DNA from: Rhodobiaceae bacterium
GTDB lineage: Bacteria; Pseudomonadota; Alphaproteobacteria; MED-G09
Assembly (NCBI GenBank): GCA_002726005.1
Contig: PBRS01000045.1
Location: forward strand, 1-61,093
DNA: 61,093 nucleotides
Direction of reading: 5' to 3'
The translations under genes and the position numbers were made by a program. The notes beneath the pieces were generated by a model. It ran no database searches. It saw nothing but the letters and a program-made list of their open reading frames with translations, and had not been told where the DNA came from. Positions 25,411 to 35,304 of the stretch are shown piece after piece (position 1 is the first letter of the stretch; each line of letters begins with the position of its first letter).

Positions 25411-27777
25411 ATGAAAAACTTACATAAACTAGTATTTTTGTTTGCGTCTTTTTTAGTTGCAAGCACATTTACTTCAACAGGTTATTCTCAAGATGAGAGT
25501 GGATCAAGTCTTCAAATTGAAGAAATTATTGTTACAGCTCAAAAAAGAGAACAATCTGCACAAGATGTTCCAATATCAATTACAGCTATGGACGAAGAAC
25601 TTCTAAGTTCAACAATTAGAAATATTTCAGATGTTACTGGATATGCTCCTAATGTTGTTCTTGGCGGTGAAGGGCGTAGAGGTGGTGCTACAGCTATACA
25701 GATTAGAGGTATTGCTGCTGCTACTAATACTGATAATACTTTTGACTCGCCAATCGCTGTTAATGTTGATGGCATTTATCTCGGTCAGAACGCTGGATCA
25801 TTATTAGATAATTTTGATATGGAAAGAATTGAAATTCTAAGAGGTCCGCAAGGTACTCTATTTGGTAAAAATACAACTGGTGGTGTGATAAATGTTATCA
25901 GAACTCGTCCAACTGGAGAGTTTGGTGGTAAAGTAAAAGCAACTATCGGTGAAGATGGGCGTCAAGAATTAAGAGCTGTAATAAATACTAAATTATCAGA
26001 TAATTTAGCAGCTAAATTCTTTGCAACTTCTAGACAAAGTGATGGCTGGATTCCAAATATTACTATTGGTGGCCATAATGGTGAAGAAGATTACCAAGCA
26101 TATGGTGTAACACTATTATTTACACCAAATGATAGATTTGAAGCTCTTTTAACTTTAGAATCAATGCATGATAAAAGTGCATTAAAAGCTTATAACCAAA
26201 ACTTTAATGTTGCGCCAGGAGTAATACCTCCTCCACCTCCAGGTCCAAATGTAACGGATTTCAGTGGTGGGCTATTAGCTTGTGCGATTTACGCTGAAGC
26301 TTGTAGAACTTCTCCTGATCAACTTCCTTATGCTGAAAATGATACACAGCATGATGCCGATGTTGAGACAGATGCAATTACACTTCAAATGACTTATGAG
26401 TTAAATGAGAATGTAACACTTAAATACATTGGTGGTTATAGAGATGTAAGTGAGGATCGTATTTATGACTATGATGGATCTGCAGCTCCTTTCATTACAC
26501 TTGAAAGATGGAATGTTTATGATCAAACAAGTCATGAGTTTCAACTTAATGGCTCATTTGCTAATGTTGAATTAACTGCTGGTCTTTATATGTTTGAAAA
26601 AGAACATACTCAGGATTGGGCAACAGGCGGAACATTCTGGGGAGTTCTTTTTGGAGGAGCTTTATCTGCTCCAGGTCAATGGGAACTATGTCAGGACTTT
26701 TTTGAGCCTACTTATTCCGTAGCTTGTGATCCTACAGAACCAGCCTATCCTACAGGTACTCTTTATCAAATCCTTTATTCTACACAAAAAACAGAATCTA
26801 AGGCTGCATATGCTCAAGCTGATTGGGCTGTGAATGACCGATGGACACTTACAGGTGGCGTTAGATATACTGAAGAAGAAAAGGATTTCTATGCCGGTCA
26901 GGCTTATCTTGCTGGTCATGATATAGGTGAAGGACGTAACTTCCCTGATTATGCTGATCTTCAAAAGAAATGGGATGATACATCTATTAAAGTAGGCGCA
27001 TCATATCAAATCAATGACGATGCTCTTGCATACCTAACATATACAGAAGGCTTTCACTCAGGTGGTTTCTATGCTGTTGTTCAGCAAACAAAACATATGA
27101 GAAGAAACCAATATGATCCTGAATATTCAGAAAGCACTGAGTTAGGTATCAAAACTTTCTTATTTGATAGAAGAGTTCAACTTAATGCAGCCTACTTCAT
27201 GAATGATTATGCTGGTAAGCAAGAAGAATCAACGCAAGTTGATCCTCAAACAAAAACTGTTGCTTCCTTCTGGTCTAATGTTGCTGCTGCAGAATATGAA
27301 GGCTTTGAAATCGATATTCAATGGCTTGTAAATGAGTATCTACGTGTTTTTGCTAATTACGGAACTCTAGATGCTTCATATCAAGGTTTCTTTACAGATA
27401 TCAATGAAAGTGATGGAATTACAAAAATTGAATCTGCTGATTTCTTAACACCAAGATTTGCTCCTGAAGAATCATGGGGTATTGGCGGAACATTATCTAT
27501 TCCTGCTGGAAATGGCACTGTAGATGTTTTTGCAAAATACAATAGAATTGGTGAGCAAGAAACAGATCTTCTTAATGCTGCTCTCGCTAGAGCGCCAGAA
27601 ACAGAAAATCTGACAGCATCTATTGGATACTTCCAAGATGGTTGGTCAATTGTTGCATATGGTAGAAATCTTACTGATGAACAATATGAAGTTGTTGATC
27701 CGATTATGCCTCTATTCGCAATTGGTACAATTAATGAAGGACGTAAGTTTGGAGTTGAATTAACTTACGAATTCTAA
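25411..27777 (+). CDS. TonB-dependent outer-membrane receptor (1 of 3)
   Basis: Outer-membrane active transporter of 788 residues. A signal peptide (about 1-26, ending GYSQ) is followed by the TonB-box-like IEEIIVTAQKR, a plug domain with VNVDGIYLGQN and the ERIEILRGPQGTLFGKNTTGGVINV signature (about 145-170), then a 22-strand-type beta barrel ending in Phe (LTYEF). Two Cys pairs occur in probable extracellular loops (LLACAIYAEAC; ELCQDFF...VAC). Sequence is clearly paralogous to the third receptor of the cluster. The ligand is unknown; this group includes receptors for complex carbohydrates, siderophores and vitamin-like compounds. Confidence 0.94.
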   Translation: MKNLHKLVFLFASFLVASTFTSTGYSQDESGSSLQIEEIIVTAQKREQSAQDVPISITAMDEELLSSTIRNISDVTGYAPNVVLGGEGRRGGATAIQIRGIAAATNTDNTFDSPIAVNVDGIYLGQNAGSLLDNFDMERIEILRGPQGTLFGKNTTGGVINVIRTRPTGEFGGKVKATIGEDGRQELRAVINTKLSDNLAAKFFATSRQSDGWIPNITIGGHNGEEDYQAYGVTLLFTPNDRFEALLTLESMHDKSALKAYNQNFNVAPGVIPPPPPGPNVTDFSGGLLACAIYAEACRTSPDQLPYAENDTQHDADVETDAITLQMTYELNENVTLKYIGGYRDVSEDRIYDYDGSAAPFITLERWNVYDQTSHEFQLNGSFANVELTAGLYMFEKEHTQDWATGGTFWGVLFGGALSAPGQWELCQDFFEPTYSVACDPTEPAYPTGTLYQILYSTQKTESKAAYAQADWAVNDRWTLTGGVRYTEEEKDFYAGQAYLAGHDIGEGRNFPDYADLQKKWDDTSIKVGASYQINDDALAYLTYTEGFHSGGFYAVVQQTKHMRRNQYDPEYSESTELGIKTFLFDRRVQLNAAYFMNDYAGKQEESTQVDPQTKTVASFWSNVAAAEYEGFEIDIQWLVNEYLRVFANYGTLDASYQGFFTDINESDGITKIESADFLTPRFAPEESWGIGGTLSIPAGNGTVDVFAKYNRIGEQETDLLNAALARAPETENLTASIGYFQDGWSIVAYGRNLTDEQYEVVDPIMPLFAIGTINEGRKFGVELTYEF

Positions 27778-27800
27778 TTAATAATTAAATAATTAATTAA

Positions 27801-27830
27801 AAAGGGCCATTTCAATTGGCCCTTTTTTTT
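27801..27830 (+). terminator. Rho-independent terminator after TonB receptor 1
   Basis: Stem AAAGGGCCA/TGGCCCTTT (27801-27809 with 27817-27825), 7-base loop, then Ts to 27830. A weaker AT-rich hairpin with a T-run follows at 27846-27868. The remaining gap up to 27947 shows no other clear element. Confidence 0.93.
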
Positions 27831-27947
27831 ATCCACAACTTAAAAATCAATAAATATTGATCTTTTTTTAAAAATGGTCATTAATATGATTGTAGATTTA
27901 TAAAATAAAAATAAAAAAAATTTAAATTACAAAAATTTGAGGAAAAA

Positions 27948-30401
27948 ATGAAAACATTCAACCGCCTTTTAATAGGCTCTTCGTTAATGATATTATCATT
28001 AACTTCTCTCTCTTCTTATGCTCAAGAAGTTGAAAATTCTGGAATAGAAGAAATTATAGTAACTGCAAGACAGCAAGATGAAAGCTTACAAGATGTTCCT
28101 GTTGCTGTTTCGGTGATGTCAGAAGTTGATCTTGATCGTTATAATATAACAAGCTTAACTGATGCTGCAAAAATGGTTCCGAATTTTAGAATTAATGCTG
28201 GAGGTTCTGGAAATGGATCCAATATTTATTTAAGAGGAATTGGCTCGAGCTCAATCTCTGCCGCTTTTGATCAATCAGTTGCAATTAATATCGACGGTGT
28301 AGTGGTTAATAGAGGGCGATTTATTCACAATGCTTATCTTGATATGTCACAAATCGAAGTTCTTAAAGGACCTCAATCTTTATACTTCGGTAAATCTGCG
28401 ACGGCTGGGGTGATATCAATCAAAACAAATGACCCTACGGATGAATTTGAAGCTGAATTTGGTGTTGGTGTTGAAACTGAGCACGAAACAACATTTTTTG
28501 AAGGAGTTATATCTGGACCAATAAGTGATAATTTACTAGCTAGACTTGCATTTGGTACAAGTGAAACAGATGAACTTCGTGAAAATTATTCATTCGGTAA
28601 TGATCCTATGCCTTATGGAAACGGTACTAAACCTTTTTTTGGTGAGGAGTCAACAAATGCAAGATTAACTCTTCTATGGACACCCACTGAAACCTTAACG
28701 GCAAAATTAAAGTATCAATATTCAAAATATGAAAATGATGGTGGTGGAACAATGTATCAAGAGGAATGGTGCGCTGATGGACTTGGTAATCCTCTTGCTC
28801 ATCAAATAACAGGAGTTCCAGGTGCAACAGCTGCTTTCACAACTAGGGTTGGTGTTGATGATTGTGTCGTCAATGGTAACACTTCTAAGATTAATTTAGA
28901 GCCTGGATTAAGGGCTGGACTTCCTTATGGTTTTGATAATGGAGAGCCTGGACTAGATCAAGAAACTGATTTGATTTCTTTACAAGTAAATTGGGATATT
29001 AATGATGATCTTTCTTTAACATCCATTACAAGTATCGTTGAATTAGATCATGTTGAATTAGATGACTATAGTTATGGTGCAGGTGTTTATGGTGGTTTGC
29101 ATAGAAATGTATACGAACATACATCGCAAGAGTTAAGGCTTACTAGTGATTTTGATGGAGCATTTAACTTCCAAGCAGGTTTATTCGTTCAAGAAATCGA
29201 GCAAAGATTTGATGCTCATCAATATGCTTTTAACCTTCCAATTACACCAAATATATTTGGTCCAGTTTTAGCGGTTTTTGGTGCTTTTGATCCAACATCT
29301 GCCCTTGTAGGACCAGACCCAGCTACAGGAAATGCATATGACTATAATAAAGATCATTATCTTGATACTGATGTAAGGTCAGCTAGTATTGCTATTTATG
29401 TTGATGTCAATGAAAGAACTGAATTATCATTTGGTGCACGATATACTGAAGAAGAAAAGACAGGATATATTAAGATTCCTTATATTCATGCTGCTGCTGC
29501 TGCTTTTGGTTTTGGCGCTCCTCCTTTAATTGAAGGTTTAGAGTTTGAGGATGACAATCTATCTCCTGAAGTTGCTATAAATTACTATATCAATGAAGAT
29601 ACTAGTATTTATGTTGCTTATAAAAAAGCGTTTAAATCTGGTGGAATTGATAATAGTGCCTTACCAACAGCATCTATTAATCCTTTATCTCCTACTTTCG
29701 AAGGCTTCGATGCATTGATTTATGATTCTGAAGAAGTAGATGGCTTTGAAATTGGTTTAAAATCTAATCTTCTTGATAATAATATGAGATTAAACGCTAC
29801 ATACTATAAGTATGAATACACTAATCTTCAGGTCCAACTTTTCGATGCGGCAATTATCCAGTTCAGCACTTTTAATGCAGGTGCAGTTGAAACTGAGGGA
29901 TTTGAAGCAGATTTACTCTGGTATACAGATATACCTGGACTATCTTTAAGGGGACAATTTGCATGGACAGATGCTACTAATACTGGTGATTTTATAACTC
30001 CTGGCGGAGAAAATCTTAAAGGTAGTAAAAGATCTTATAGCCCTGAAATAGCTGGATCCTTTGGTTTAAGTTATGACTCTGGACTATCAAATGGTTGGAG
30101 ATATAATATTTCGACTGATGCAAGATATAGTGATGAATACGGTTGGGGAACTTACATAGATTCACCAATGCAGGATTCTTTCTGGATTAATGATATTGCA
30201 TTAAGCTTATACTCCGAAGATGGTAAACATTCGTTTAATCTAATTGGAAGAAACCTTGGTGATGAAATCGTTATTATTACAGGTGGTGCAATTCCAGGAA
30301 GAATTTCAACACAAACTGGTACTTCTGCTCTTATTCAAGACCAAGCTGTAACAACTCAACAAGGTAAGACTTTTACATTGCAATATAAATATAAAATGTA
30401 A
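27948..30401 (+). CDS. TonB-dependent outer-membrane receptor (2 of 3)
   Basis: An 817-residue receptor with a signal peptide (about 1-25, ending SYAQ), TonB-box region GIEEIIVTARQQ, plug domain with VAINIDGVVVNRGRF and the variant signature SQIEVLKGPQSLYFGKSATAGVISI, then the beta barrel. It belongs to a different subgroup from receptors 1 and 3, reading LKGPQSLYFGKS where they read LRGPQGTLFGKN. The chain ends QYKYKM, with Met where outer-membrane barrels normally end in Phe or Trp. A GAGG ribosome binding site is present. The ligand is unknown. Confidence 0.93.
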   Translation: MKTFNRLLIGSSLMILSLTSLSSYAQEVENSGIEEIIVTARQQDESLQDVPVAVSVMSEVDLDRYNITSLTDAAKMVPNFRINAGGSGNGSNIYLRGIGSSSISAAFDQSVAINIDGVVVNRGRFIHNAYLDMSQIEVLKGPQSLYFGKSATAGVISIKTNDPTDEFEAEFGVGVETEHETTFFEGVISGPISDNLLARLAFGTSETDELRENYSFGNDPMPYGNGTKPFFGEESTNARLTLLWTPTETLTAKLKYQYSKYENDGGGTMYQEEWCADGLGNPLAHQITGVPGATAAFTTRVGVDDCVVNGNTSKINLEPGLRAGLPYGFDNGEPGLDQETDLISLQVNWDINDDLSLTSITSIVELDHVELDDYSYGAGVYGGLHRNVYEHTSQELRLTSDFDGAFNFQAGLFVQEIEQRFDAHQYAFNLPITPNIFGPVLAVFGAFDPTSALVGPDPATGNAYDYNKDHYLDTDVRSASIAIYVDVNERTELSFGARYTEEEKTGYIKIPYIHAAAAAFGFGAPPLIEGLEFEDDNLSPEVAINYYINEDTSIYVAYKKAFKSGGIDNSALPTASINPLSPTFEGFDALIYDSEEVDGFEIGLKSNLLDNNMRLNATYYKYEYTNLQVQLFDAAIIQFSTFNAGAVETEGFEADLLWYTDIPGLSLRGQFAWTDATNTGDFITPGGENLKGSKRSYSPEIAGSFGLSYDSGLSNGWRYNISTDARYSDEYGWGTYIDSPMQDSFWINDIALSLYSEDGKHSFNLIGRNLGDEIVIITGGAIPGRISTQTGTSALIQDQAVTTQQGKTFTLQYKYKM

Positions 30402-30414
30402 TTAAAAGGAAAAC

Positions 30415-30447
30415 AAAAAAAGGCCGCAATTTACGGCCTTTTTTTTT
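30415..30447 (+). terminator. Rho-independent terminator after TonB receptor 2
   Basis: The A-run plus AGGCCG (to 30426) pairs with CGGCCT plus the T-run (30434-30447) around a short CAATTTA-type loop. It isolates receptor 2 from receptor 3. The rest of the gap to 30553 is AT-rich with no other clear element. Confidence 0.93.
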
Positions 30448-30553
30448 GTGGTTTAATTTATTTATAAAATAATTGCTATTAATTAAATAAATAGTAATAT
30501 TTTTGTTATATTGAAAAAATAAAAATAAGAATTTTTTTTCGGGGAGATAAATA

Positions 30554-32953
30554 ATGTCTAATTTATTCAGTCAAATTAAATATGTTTTTTTTGGTTTATG
30601 CTTTTCTTTAATTTTACCAATGTTCTTAAACACTGCACTTGCACAAGAATCATCAAGTTTAGAAATTGAAGAAATAATTGTTACAGCCCAAAAAAGAGAG
30701 GAATCTCTTCAGGATGTTCCCATAGCTATAACCGCTATAACTGAACAGCTTGAAGATGCTACAATACGTAACATTGCCGATTTAAGTGCATTTGCACCAA
30801 ATGTTATTATTGGTGAAACATCAGTTCGGGCAAGAGGTTCGGCTATTACCATCAGAGGTATTAACTCAAGTGAATCTGATAAATCATTTGATCCCAAAAT
30901 TCTTGTTGAATTAGATGGCGTTGCTATTGGTACGAACTCTGGCCAAGTTATTGAAAACTTTGACTTAGAAAGAATTGAGATTCTTAGGGGTCCTCAAGGT
31001 ACTCTTTTCGGTAAAAATACTAATGGTGGTGTTATTAGAGTTATGAGAAGCAAGCCCACTGGTGAATTTGGCGGTAAAGTTCAAGCTACTCTTGGTGATA
31101 ATGGACAAGAAGAATTAAGAGCTATTATTAATACCTCGATTATTGATGATACTCTTGCTCTTAAACTTTTTGGAACATCTATCAAAAATGATGGTCACCT
31201 TTACAATACCTATGTGCAAACAGATGGACCAAAGAAAGATTATACTAATTATGGCGCATCATTATTATTTACAACAGATAGATTTGAAGCCCATTTAACT
31301 CTTGAGACATATGATGATGGCAGTGATGTTGGCGCATGGACTAATAAAAATGATGCAACAACTGTGATCTGTAATGTATATGATCCTCTTTATCCTGATG
31401 GCACACCAAAAACAGGTGCTGCATTAGGACCTGTAATGGCTTTCAACCCTGGAATGCACAATACATGCGAATCTAATGATAAAACTGCTAGCCCAACAAC
31501 ATATAACACTAATAGCACTAATCCGGGTCAATTTGATACCGATGCAATTACACTAAATATGTCGTATGAATTAAATGATAACAGTAGGCTAGTTTATACT
31601 GGTGGTTATCGTGACGAAGAAGAAGATACTTACTGGGAATATGACGGAACTCCAATGCCATGGATTTGGATTGAGGCAACAAATTATTATGAGCAAGAAA
31701 GTCATGAAATAAGATATGAAACTGTCCAAGATAATTATAATCTAACAGTTGGGGCTTATTTTTGGGACAGCACATATCATCAGGACTGGATTACTAGAGG
31801 TTCATTTTGGTCAACTCTAGTTCCGCCATTTTTATATGAAGCAATGCTTGTAGGTGCTGTTGGGGCTTTAAGAGCTGAACCGGGTCTTGAAAATGGACTT
31901 GGACCAAATTATGTTCAAAAGCTTCTTCAAGAACAACAAACTGAATCACAAGCAGTATTTGCAAATCTTGATTATCAAGTAAACGATAAAGTAATGCTTA
32001 CTTTTGGCATTAGATATACTGAGGAAGAAAAAGCATTTATTGGTGGGCAGTCTTATTTCACAACAAATGAAAGAGCATACATAAATAACTTTGCAAATAT
32101 TGGACTTCCTGGCGAAGCCAGCATAGCTAATCTTGTAAAGAAATATGATGAAATTTCAGGAAAAATTGGCTTAACTTATCAAGTTAGTGAAGATGTAATG
32201 ACATATGTAACTTACTCAGAAGGCTTCCAAAGCGGTGGTTTCTTCGGAAGAAATCAGAATGTTCAAGATTTCAAGAATACATATGATCCTGAATTTGCAA
32301 GAACACTTTCAGTTGGTGTAAAAAGTTTACTTCTTGATAAAAGAGTCCAGCTAAATGCTGAGTATTTTAGAAATGACTTTGAAGATAAGCAGGAAGACAC
32401 TATTAAACTTGATCCAACTACAAGAACAGTTGTTACAGTAATTGATAATGTGGCCGGTGTTCTTTATGAAGGATTAGAAGTCGAAATGAGAGCTTTAGTT
32501 TCCGAAAATTTAGAAGCATTTGTGAATGTAGGTTTTCTTGATGCCGAATATGATGGCTTTATAGCTGATCTAGATGGAGCTAATGCTGAAGGTTTAATCG
32601 AGCCTACAAATAATGATGCATTAACACCTAAATATTCACCAGAAGTAACTTTCTCTGTTGGAGGAACATATACTGCGACGGTTGGTCCGGGTGAATTAAG
32701 TATATTTGCAAAATATAGCTTTATTGATGAGCAGGAATCTACCACTACAAATATTGCAGTGGGTAAAGTTCCTTCTCAAGATCGAGTAGATGCATCAGTA
32801 ACATATAGTTGGTCAAATTATAGAATTTCTGCTTTTGGTAGAAACTTAACAGATGAAATTGTTGCTCCTGTTAGAGATATATCAAGCTTGATGATTTTTG
32901 GTTCACCAACTGTTGGAAAAGTATTTGGTGTAAACCTTACAGCAGAATTTTAA
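30554..32953 (+). CDS. TonB-dependent outer-membrane receptor (3 of 3)
   Basis: A 799-residue receptor with a signal peptide (about 1-30, ending ALAQ), TonB-box region EIEEIIVTAQKRE, a plug with VELDGVAIGTNSG and the signature ERIEILRGPQGTLFGKNTNGGVIRV, and a barrel ending NLTAEF with the expected terminal Phe. It matches receptor 1 closely through the plug (TIRNI, PTGEFGGKV, EGFxSGGF), so the two are tandem-type paralogues that diverged mainly in extracellular loops. A CGGGGAG ribosome binding site is 8 bases before the ATG. Receptors 1 and 3 may bind related ligands. Confidence 0.94.
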   Translation: MSNLFSQIKYVFFGLCFSLILPMFLNTALAQESSSLEIEEIIVTAQKREESLQDVPIAITAITEQLEDATIRNIADLSAFAPNVIIGETSVRARGSAITIRGINSSESDKSFDPKILVELDGVAIGTNSGQVIENFDLERIEILRGPQGTLFGKNTNGGVIRVMRSKPTGEFGGKVQATLGDNGQEELRAIINTSIIDDTLALKLFGTSIKNDGHLYNTYVQTDGPKKDYTNYGASLLFTTDRFEAHLTLETYDDGSDVGAWTNKNDATTVICNVYDPLYPDGTPKTGAALGPVMAFNPGMHNTCESNDKTASPTTYNTNSTNPGQFDTDAITLNMSYELNDNSRLVYTGGYRDEEEDTYWEYDGTPMPWIWIEATNYYEQESHEIRYETVQDNYNLTVGAYFWDSTYHQDWITRGSFWSTLVPPFLYEAMLVGAVGALRAEPGLENGLGPNYVQKLLQEQQTESQAVFANLDYQVNDKVMLTFGIRYTEEEKAFIGGQSYFTTNERAYINNFANIGLPGEASIANLVKKYDEISGKIGLTYQVSEDVMTYVTYSEGFQSGGFFGRNQNVQDFKNTYDPEFARTLSVGVKSLLLDKRVQLNAEYFRNDFEDKQEDTIKLDPTTRTVVTVIDNVAGVLYEGLEVEMRALVSENLEAFVNVGFLDAEYDGFIADLDGANAEGLIEPTNNDALTPKYSPEVTFSVGGTYTATVGPGELSIFAKYSFIDEQESTTTNIAVGKVPSQDRVDASVTYSWSNYRISAFGRNLTDEIVAPVRDISSLMIFGSPTVGKVFGVNLTAEF

Positions 32954-32973
32954 TCAAATAACTAATTATAATT

Positions 32974-33003
32974 AAAAAGGCCATTTTTAAATGGCCTTTT
33001 TTT
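32974..33003 (+). terminator. Rho-independent terminator after TonB receptor 3
   Basis: Stem AAAAAGGCCAT/ATGGCCTTTTT (32974-32984 with 32991 onward), short T/A loop, then Ts to 33003. It lies just upstream of the glyoxalase I gene and argues against starting that gene at 32991. Confidence 0.93.
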
Positions 33004-33056
33004 ATACCTTTGTTAATAATATATCATATAAATTAAAAATTAATTGGAGCCTTACT

Positions 33057-33572
33057 ATGCAAGAAATGTCTCAAAACCCTGATCAAGAAACACTAGAATA
33101 TGTATTTAACCAAACTATGCTTCGGATAAAAGACCCTATAAAATCAATTGATTTCTATACTAAAGTCCTTGGTATGACTATTTTAAAAAAATTAGACTTC
33201 CCAGATTTTAAATTCTCTTTATATTTTCTTGCCTACCTTAGAGATGGAGATGATCCAGTTCCTGAAAATAACCAGGATAGATTTGCTTATACTCTAAGCC
33301 AAAAGGCTGTTTTAGAATTAACTCATAACTGGGGAACAGAAAATGATGAAAACTTCTCTCATCATGACGGCAATTCTGATCCTAGAGGATTTGGCCATAT
33401 TGGCATAACTGTCCCAGATGTTTATGAAGCATGCGAAAGATTTGAATCGCTTGGCGTAGAGTTCCAAAAAAAACCAGATGATGGAAATATGAAAGGACTT
33501 GCTTTTATAAAAGATCCTGATGGATATTGGATAGAAGTTCTCTCGGCTAAAGGCCTCGCTAGCACAATCTAG
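33057..33572 (+). CDS. gloA: Lactoylglutathione lyase (glyoxalase I)
   Basis: Converts the hemithioacetal of methylglyoxal and glutathione to S-lactoylglutathione. A VOC-fold protein of 171 residues with [22 protein letters not shown] near the start, the [10 protein letters not shown] metal-binding strand and the [11 protein letters not shown] and [11 protein letters not shown] segments, giving the usual Gln/Glu/His/Glu-type metal set. The ATG at 33057 was chosen because a GGAG ribosome binding site sits 7 bases upstream. The frame is open back to an ATG at 32991, but that lies inside the preceding terminator. The stop interlocks with that of the convergent hydrolase in CTAG. Confidence 0.94.
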   Translation: MQEMSQNPDQETLEYVFNQTMLRIKDPIKSIDFYTKVLGMTILKKLDFPDFKFSLYFLAYLRDGDDPVPENNQDRFAYTLSQKAVLELTHNWGTENDENFSHHDGNSDPRGFGHIGITVPDVYEACERFESLGVEFQKKPDDGNMKGLAFIKDPDGYWIEVLSAKGLASTI

Positions 33573-34486
33573 TCATTTAAATCACTAGATTTAAAATCAT
33601 TAATAAGAGAAACAATCTCTTCAGTTCTAGAATTTATAATATTATGACCGCCTTCAAACGAAAATGTTCTAGCATCAGGAACCAATTCAATTGCTTTTAG
33701 TATTGAATCTATCGGGACATCTTCGTCATCTGGAGCATAAGTAATATGAACTGGGATTTCATAATCACTGATTAATTGATAATCATTATAAAAATCATGC
33801 TTTGAGAAGTTCTTCATAAGAGAACTAAATGAATATTGAGTCCCTATTACATTAAATTGCTCAATAAAATGATCTGGATCTTGGTTATCATCAGTTAAAC
33901 CATATCCCCTTTCCACTAACCTATTAATAATAAAAAATCTCAAATAGAAATCCCAAAAAATTGGGAAAGATGCAAAATTTTCTAACCCAATTGTCTGTGA
34001 TCCTACAAAAGGTACATTTAAAATTAAGGCTTTAACTTTGGCAGGGTTTTTAGCTGCATAATTAGATGCTAAAGCGCCTCCCATAGACACTCCCATTAAG
34101 GTAACATTATCTAGCGATAAATAATTAATAAAATCATTTAGTTGGTTTTGATAAGTATGCATATTATATTTTATTTTTGGTCTATCAGAATAACCTCTTC
34201 CGAAATGATCATAAACATAAACCTTATAGCCAATTTCAGATAAGCTAGTAGCAATCTTTTTATAATAATACGAAGGAACAGTAACACCATGAATAAGAAT
34301 TAAAGGCTCACTGCTATCCTTACCAATTGAATAATAAGCAGTTTTACCTTGGCTATTATCAAAAAAAGAATATTCACTATCTATTTCCAGATCATTTATA
34401 TCAATTGTTTCTCTATTTCCAAAAACATAAACAAAGGACAATATTAGAAAAAAAACGAAAAAAATATATATAAACCAATTGACCAT
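33569..34486 (-). CDS. Membrane-anchored alpha/beta hydrolase
   Basis: A 305-residue serine hydrolase. Residues 4-24 are a single hydrophobic anchor, so the domain probably sits on the outer face of the inner membrane. The oxyanion loop [11 protein letters not shown], nucleophile elbow GVSMGG (Ser near 138), the acid in [10 protein letters not shown] and the final His in EGGHNI make a complete triad. The closest recognisable group is small-molecule ester or epoxide-type hydrolases; the substrate is unknown. It is divergent from the SDR gene 41 bases away and interlocks with gloA at the 3' end. Confidence 0.87.
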   Translation of the reverse strand: MVNWFIYIFFVFFLILSFVYVFGNRETIDINDLEIDSEYSFFDNSQGKTAYYSIGKDSSEPLILIHGVTVPSYYYKKIATSLSEIGYKVYVYDHFGRGYSDRPKIKYNMHTYQNQLNDFINYLSLDNVTLMGVSMGGALASNYAAKNPAKVKALILNVPFVGSQTIGLENFASFPIFWDFYLRFFIINRLVERGYGLTDDNQDPDHFIEQFNVIGTQYSFSSLMKNFSKHDFYNDYQLISDYEIPVHITYAPDDEDVPIDSILKAIELVPDARTFSFEGGHNIINSRTEEIVSLINDFKSSDLND

Positions 34487-34527
34487 AACTTTTCTCTAAA
34501 CAATTATAACATAAGGAGGACAATAAT

Positions 34528-35304
34528 ATGCCAATTTTAGAATTATTTAATTTAAAAGATGATGTAGCTGTTGTAACGGGTGCAGGCAAAGGTATAGGAA
34601 AAGGAATTGCAATTGCTTTAGCTGAAGCTGGGTCAAATGTTGTCCTTGCCTCCAGAACAGAAAATGATCTTAACGAAGTACAAAAGGAAATTAAGAAATT
34701 AGGAAGAGAGGCAATAGTAGTGCCGATAGATGTTACAAACCCAAATTCTTTTGAAAACTTAAGTGAAAAAGCCCTTAAAGAGTTTGGTAAAATAAGTACA
34801 TGGGTAAATAACGCTGGAGGTTTACCTGATGGAACTCCGCGCTATCTTACTAAGACTTCAATTGAGGAGTTTGAGGCACAAATAAACCTTAACTTCACTG
34901 CTGTTTTTAATGGCTGTGTTACTGCAGCCAAGAAAATGCAGGAGGGAGGTGCAATAATTAATATCTCTTCTAGTTCATCAAAAAATATGCAAGGAAATTT
35001 AAAAAATGGCCCGTATGGCGCCTCGAAAGCTGCTGTCAACAGTTTGACATCAACTCTTGCATTGGAGTTAGCTCCTAAAATTAGGGTTAATGCTATTGCA
35101 CCAGGTCCGATACCAACAGAAAACTTTAAGGATTCAATGAACATGCATACAGAAGAAAGAGAGAAAGAATTAAAAAAATATATTCCTATTCCGCTCAATA
35201 GATGGGGATCTCCTGAAGATATAGGTGCAGCAGTAGTCTTTATGGCATCAAATGCGTCAAGCTGGGTGACTGGACAGTGTCTTTTTGTTGATGGCGGTAC
35301 TTAG
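34528..35304 (+). CDS. SDR family oxidoreductase
   Basis: A classical short-chain dehydrogenase of 258 residues, NAD(P)-dependent. It shows the cofactor loop TGAGKGIGKG (about 17-26), the NNAGG motif, Ser in INISSSSSK, the catalytic YGASK, and the C-terminal SWVTGQCLFVDGGT. The Arg at SRTEND in the second strand suggests NADP preference. The AAGGAGG ribosome binding site is near-perfect. It lies between divergent hydrolase and convergent histidine-kinase genes. The substrate is unknown. Confidence 0.92.
   Translation: MPILELFNLKDDVAVVTGAGKGIGKGIAIALAEAGSNVVLASRTENDLNEVQKEIKKLGREAIVVPIDVTNPNSFENLSEKALKEFGKISTWVNNAGGLPDGTPRYLTKTSIEEFEAQINLNFTAVFNGCVTAAKKMQEGGAIINISSSSSKNMQGNLKNGPYGASKAAVNSLTSTLALELAPKIRVNAIAPGPIPTENFKDSMNMHTEEREKELKKYIPIPLNRWGSPEDIGAAVVFMASNASSWVTGQCLFVDGGT

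Noticed and set aside
32991-33056. Upstream extension of the glyoxalase I frame by 22 codons
   Set aside because: The ATG at 32991 lies inside the terminator of TonB receptor 3 and has no ribosome binding site; the ATG at 33057 has GGAG 7 bases away and homology starts there.
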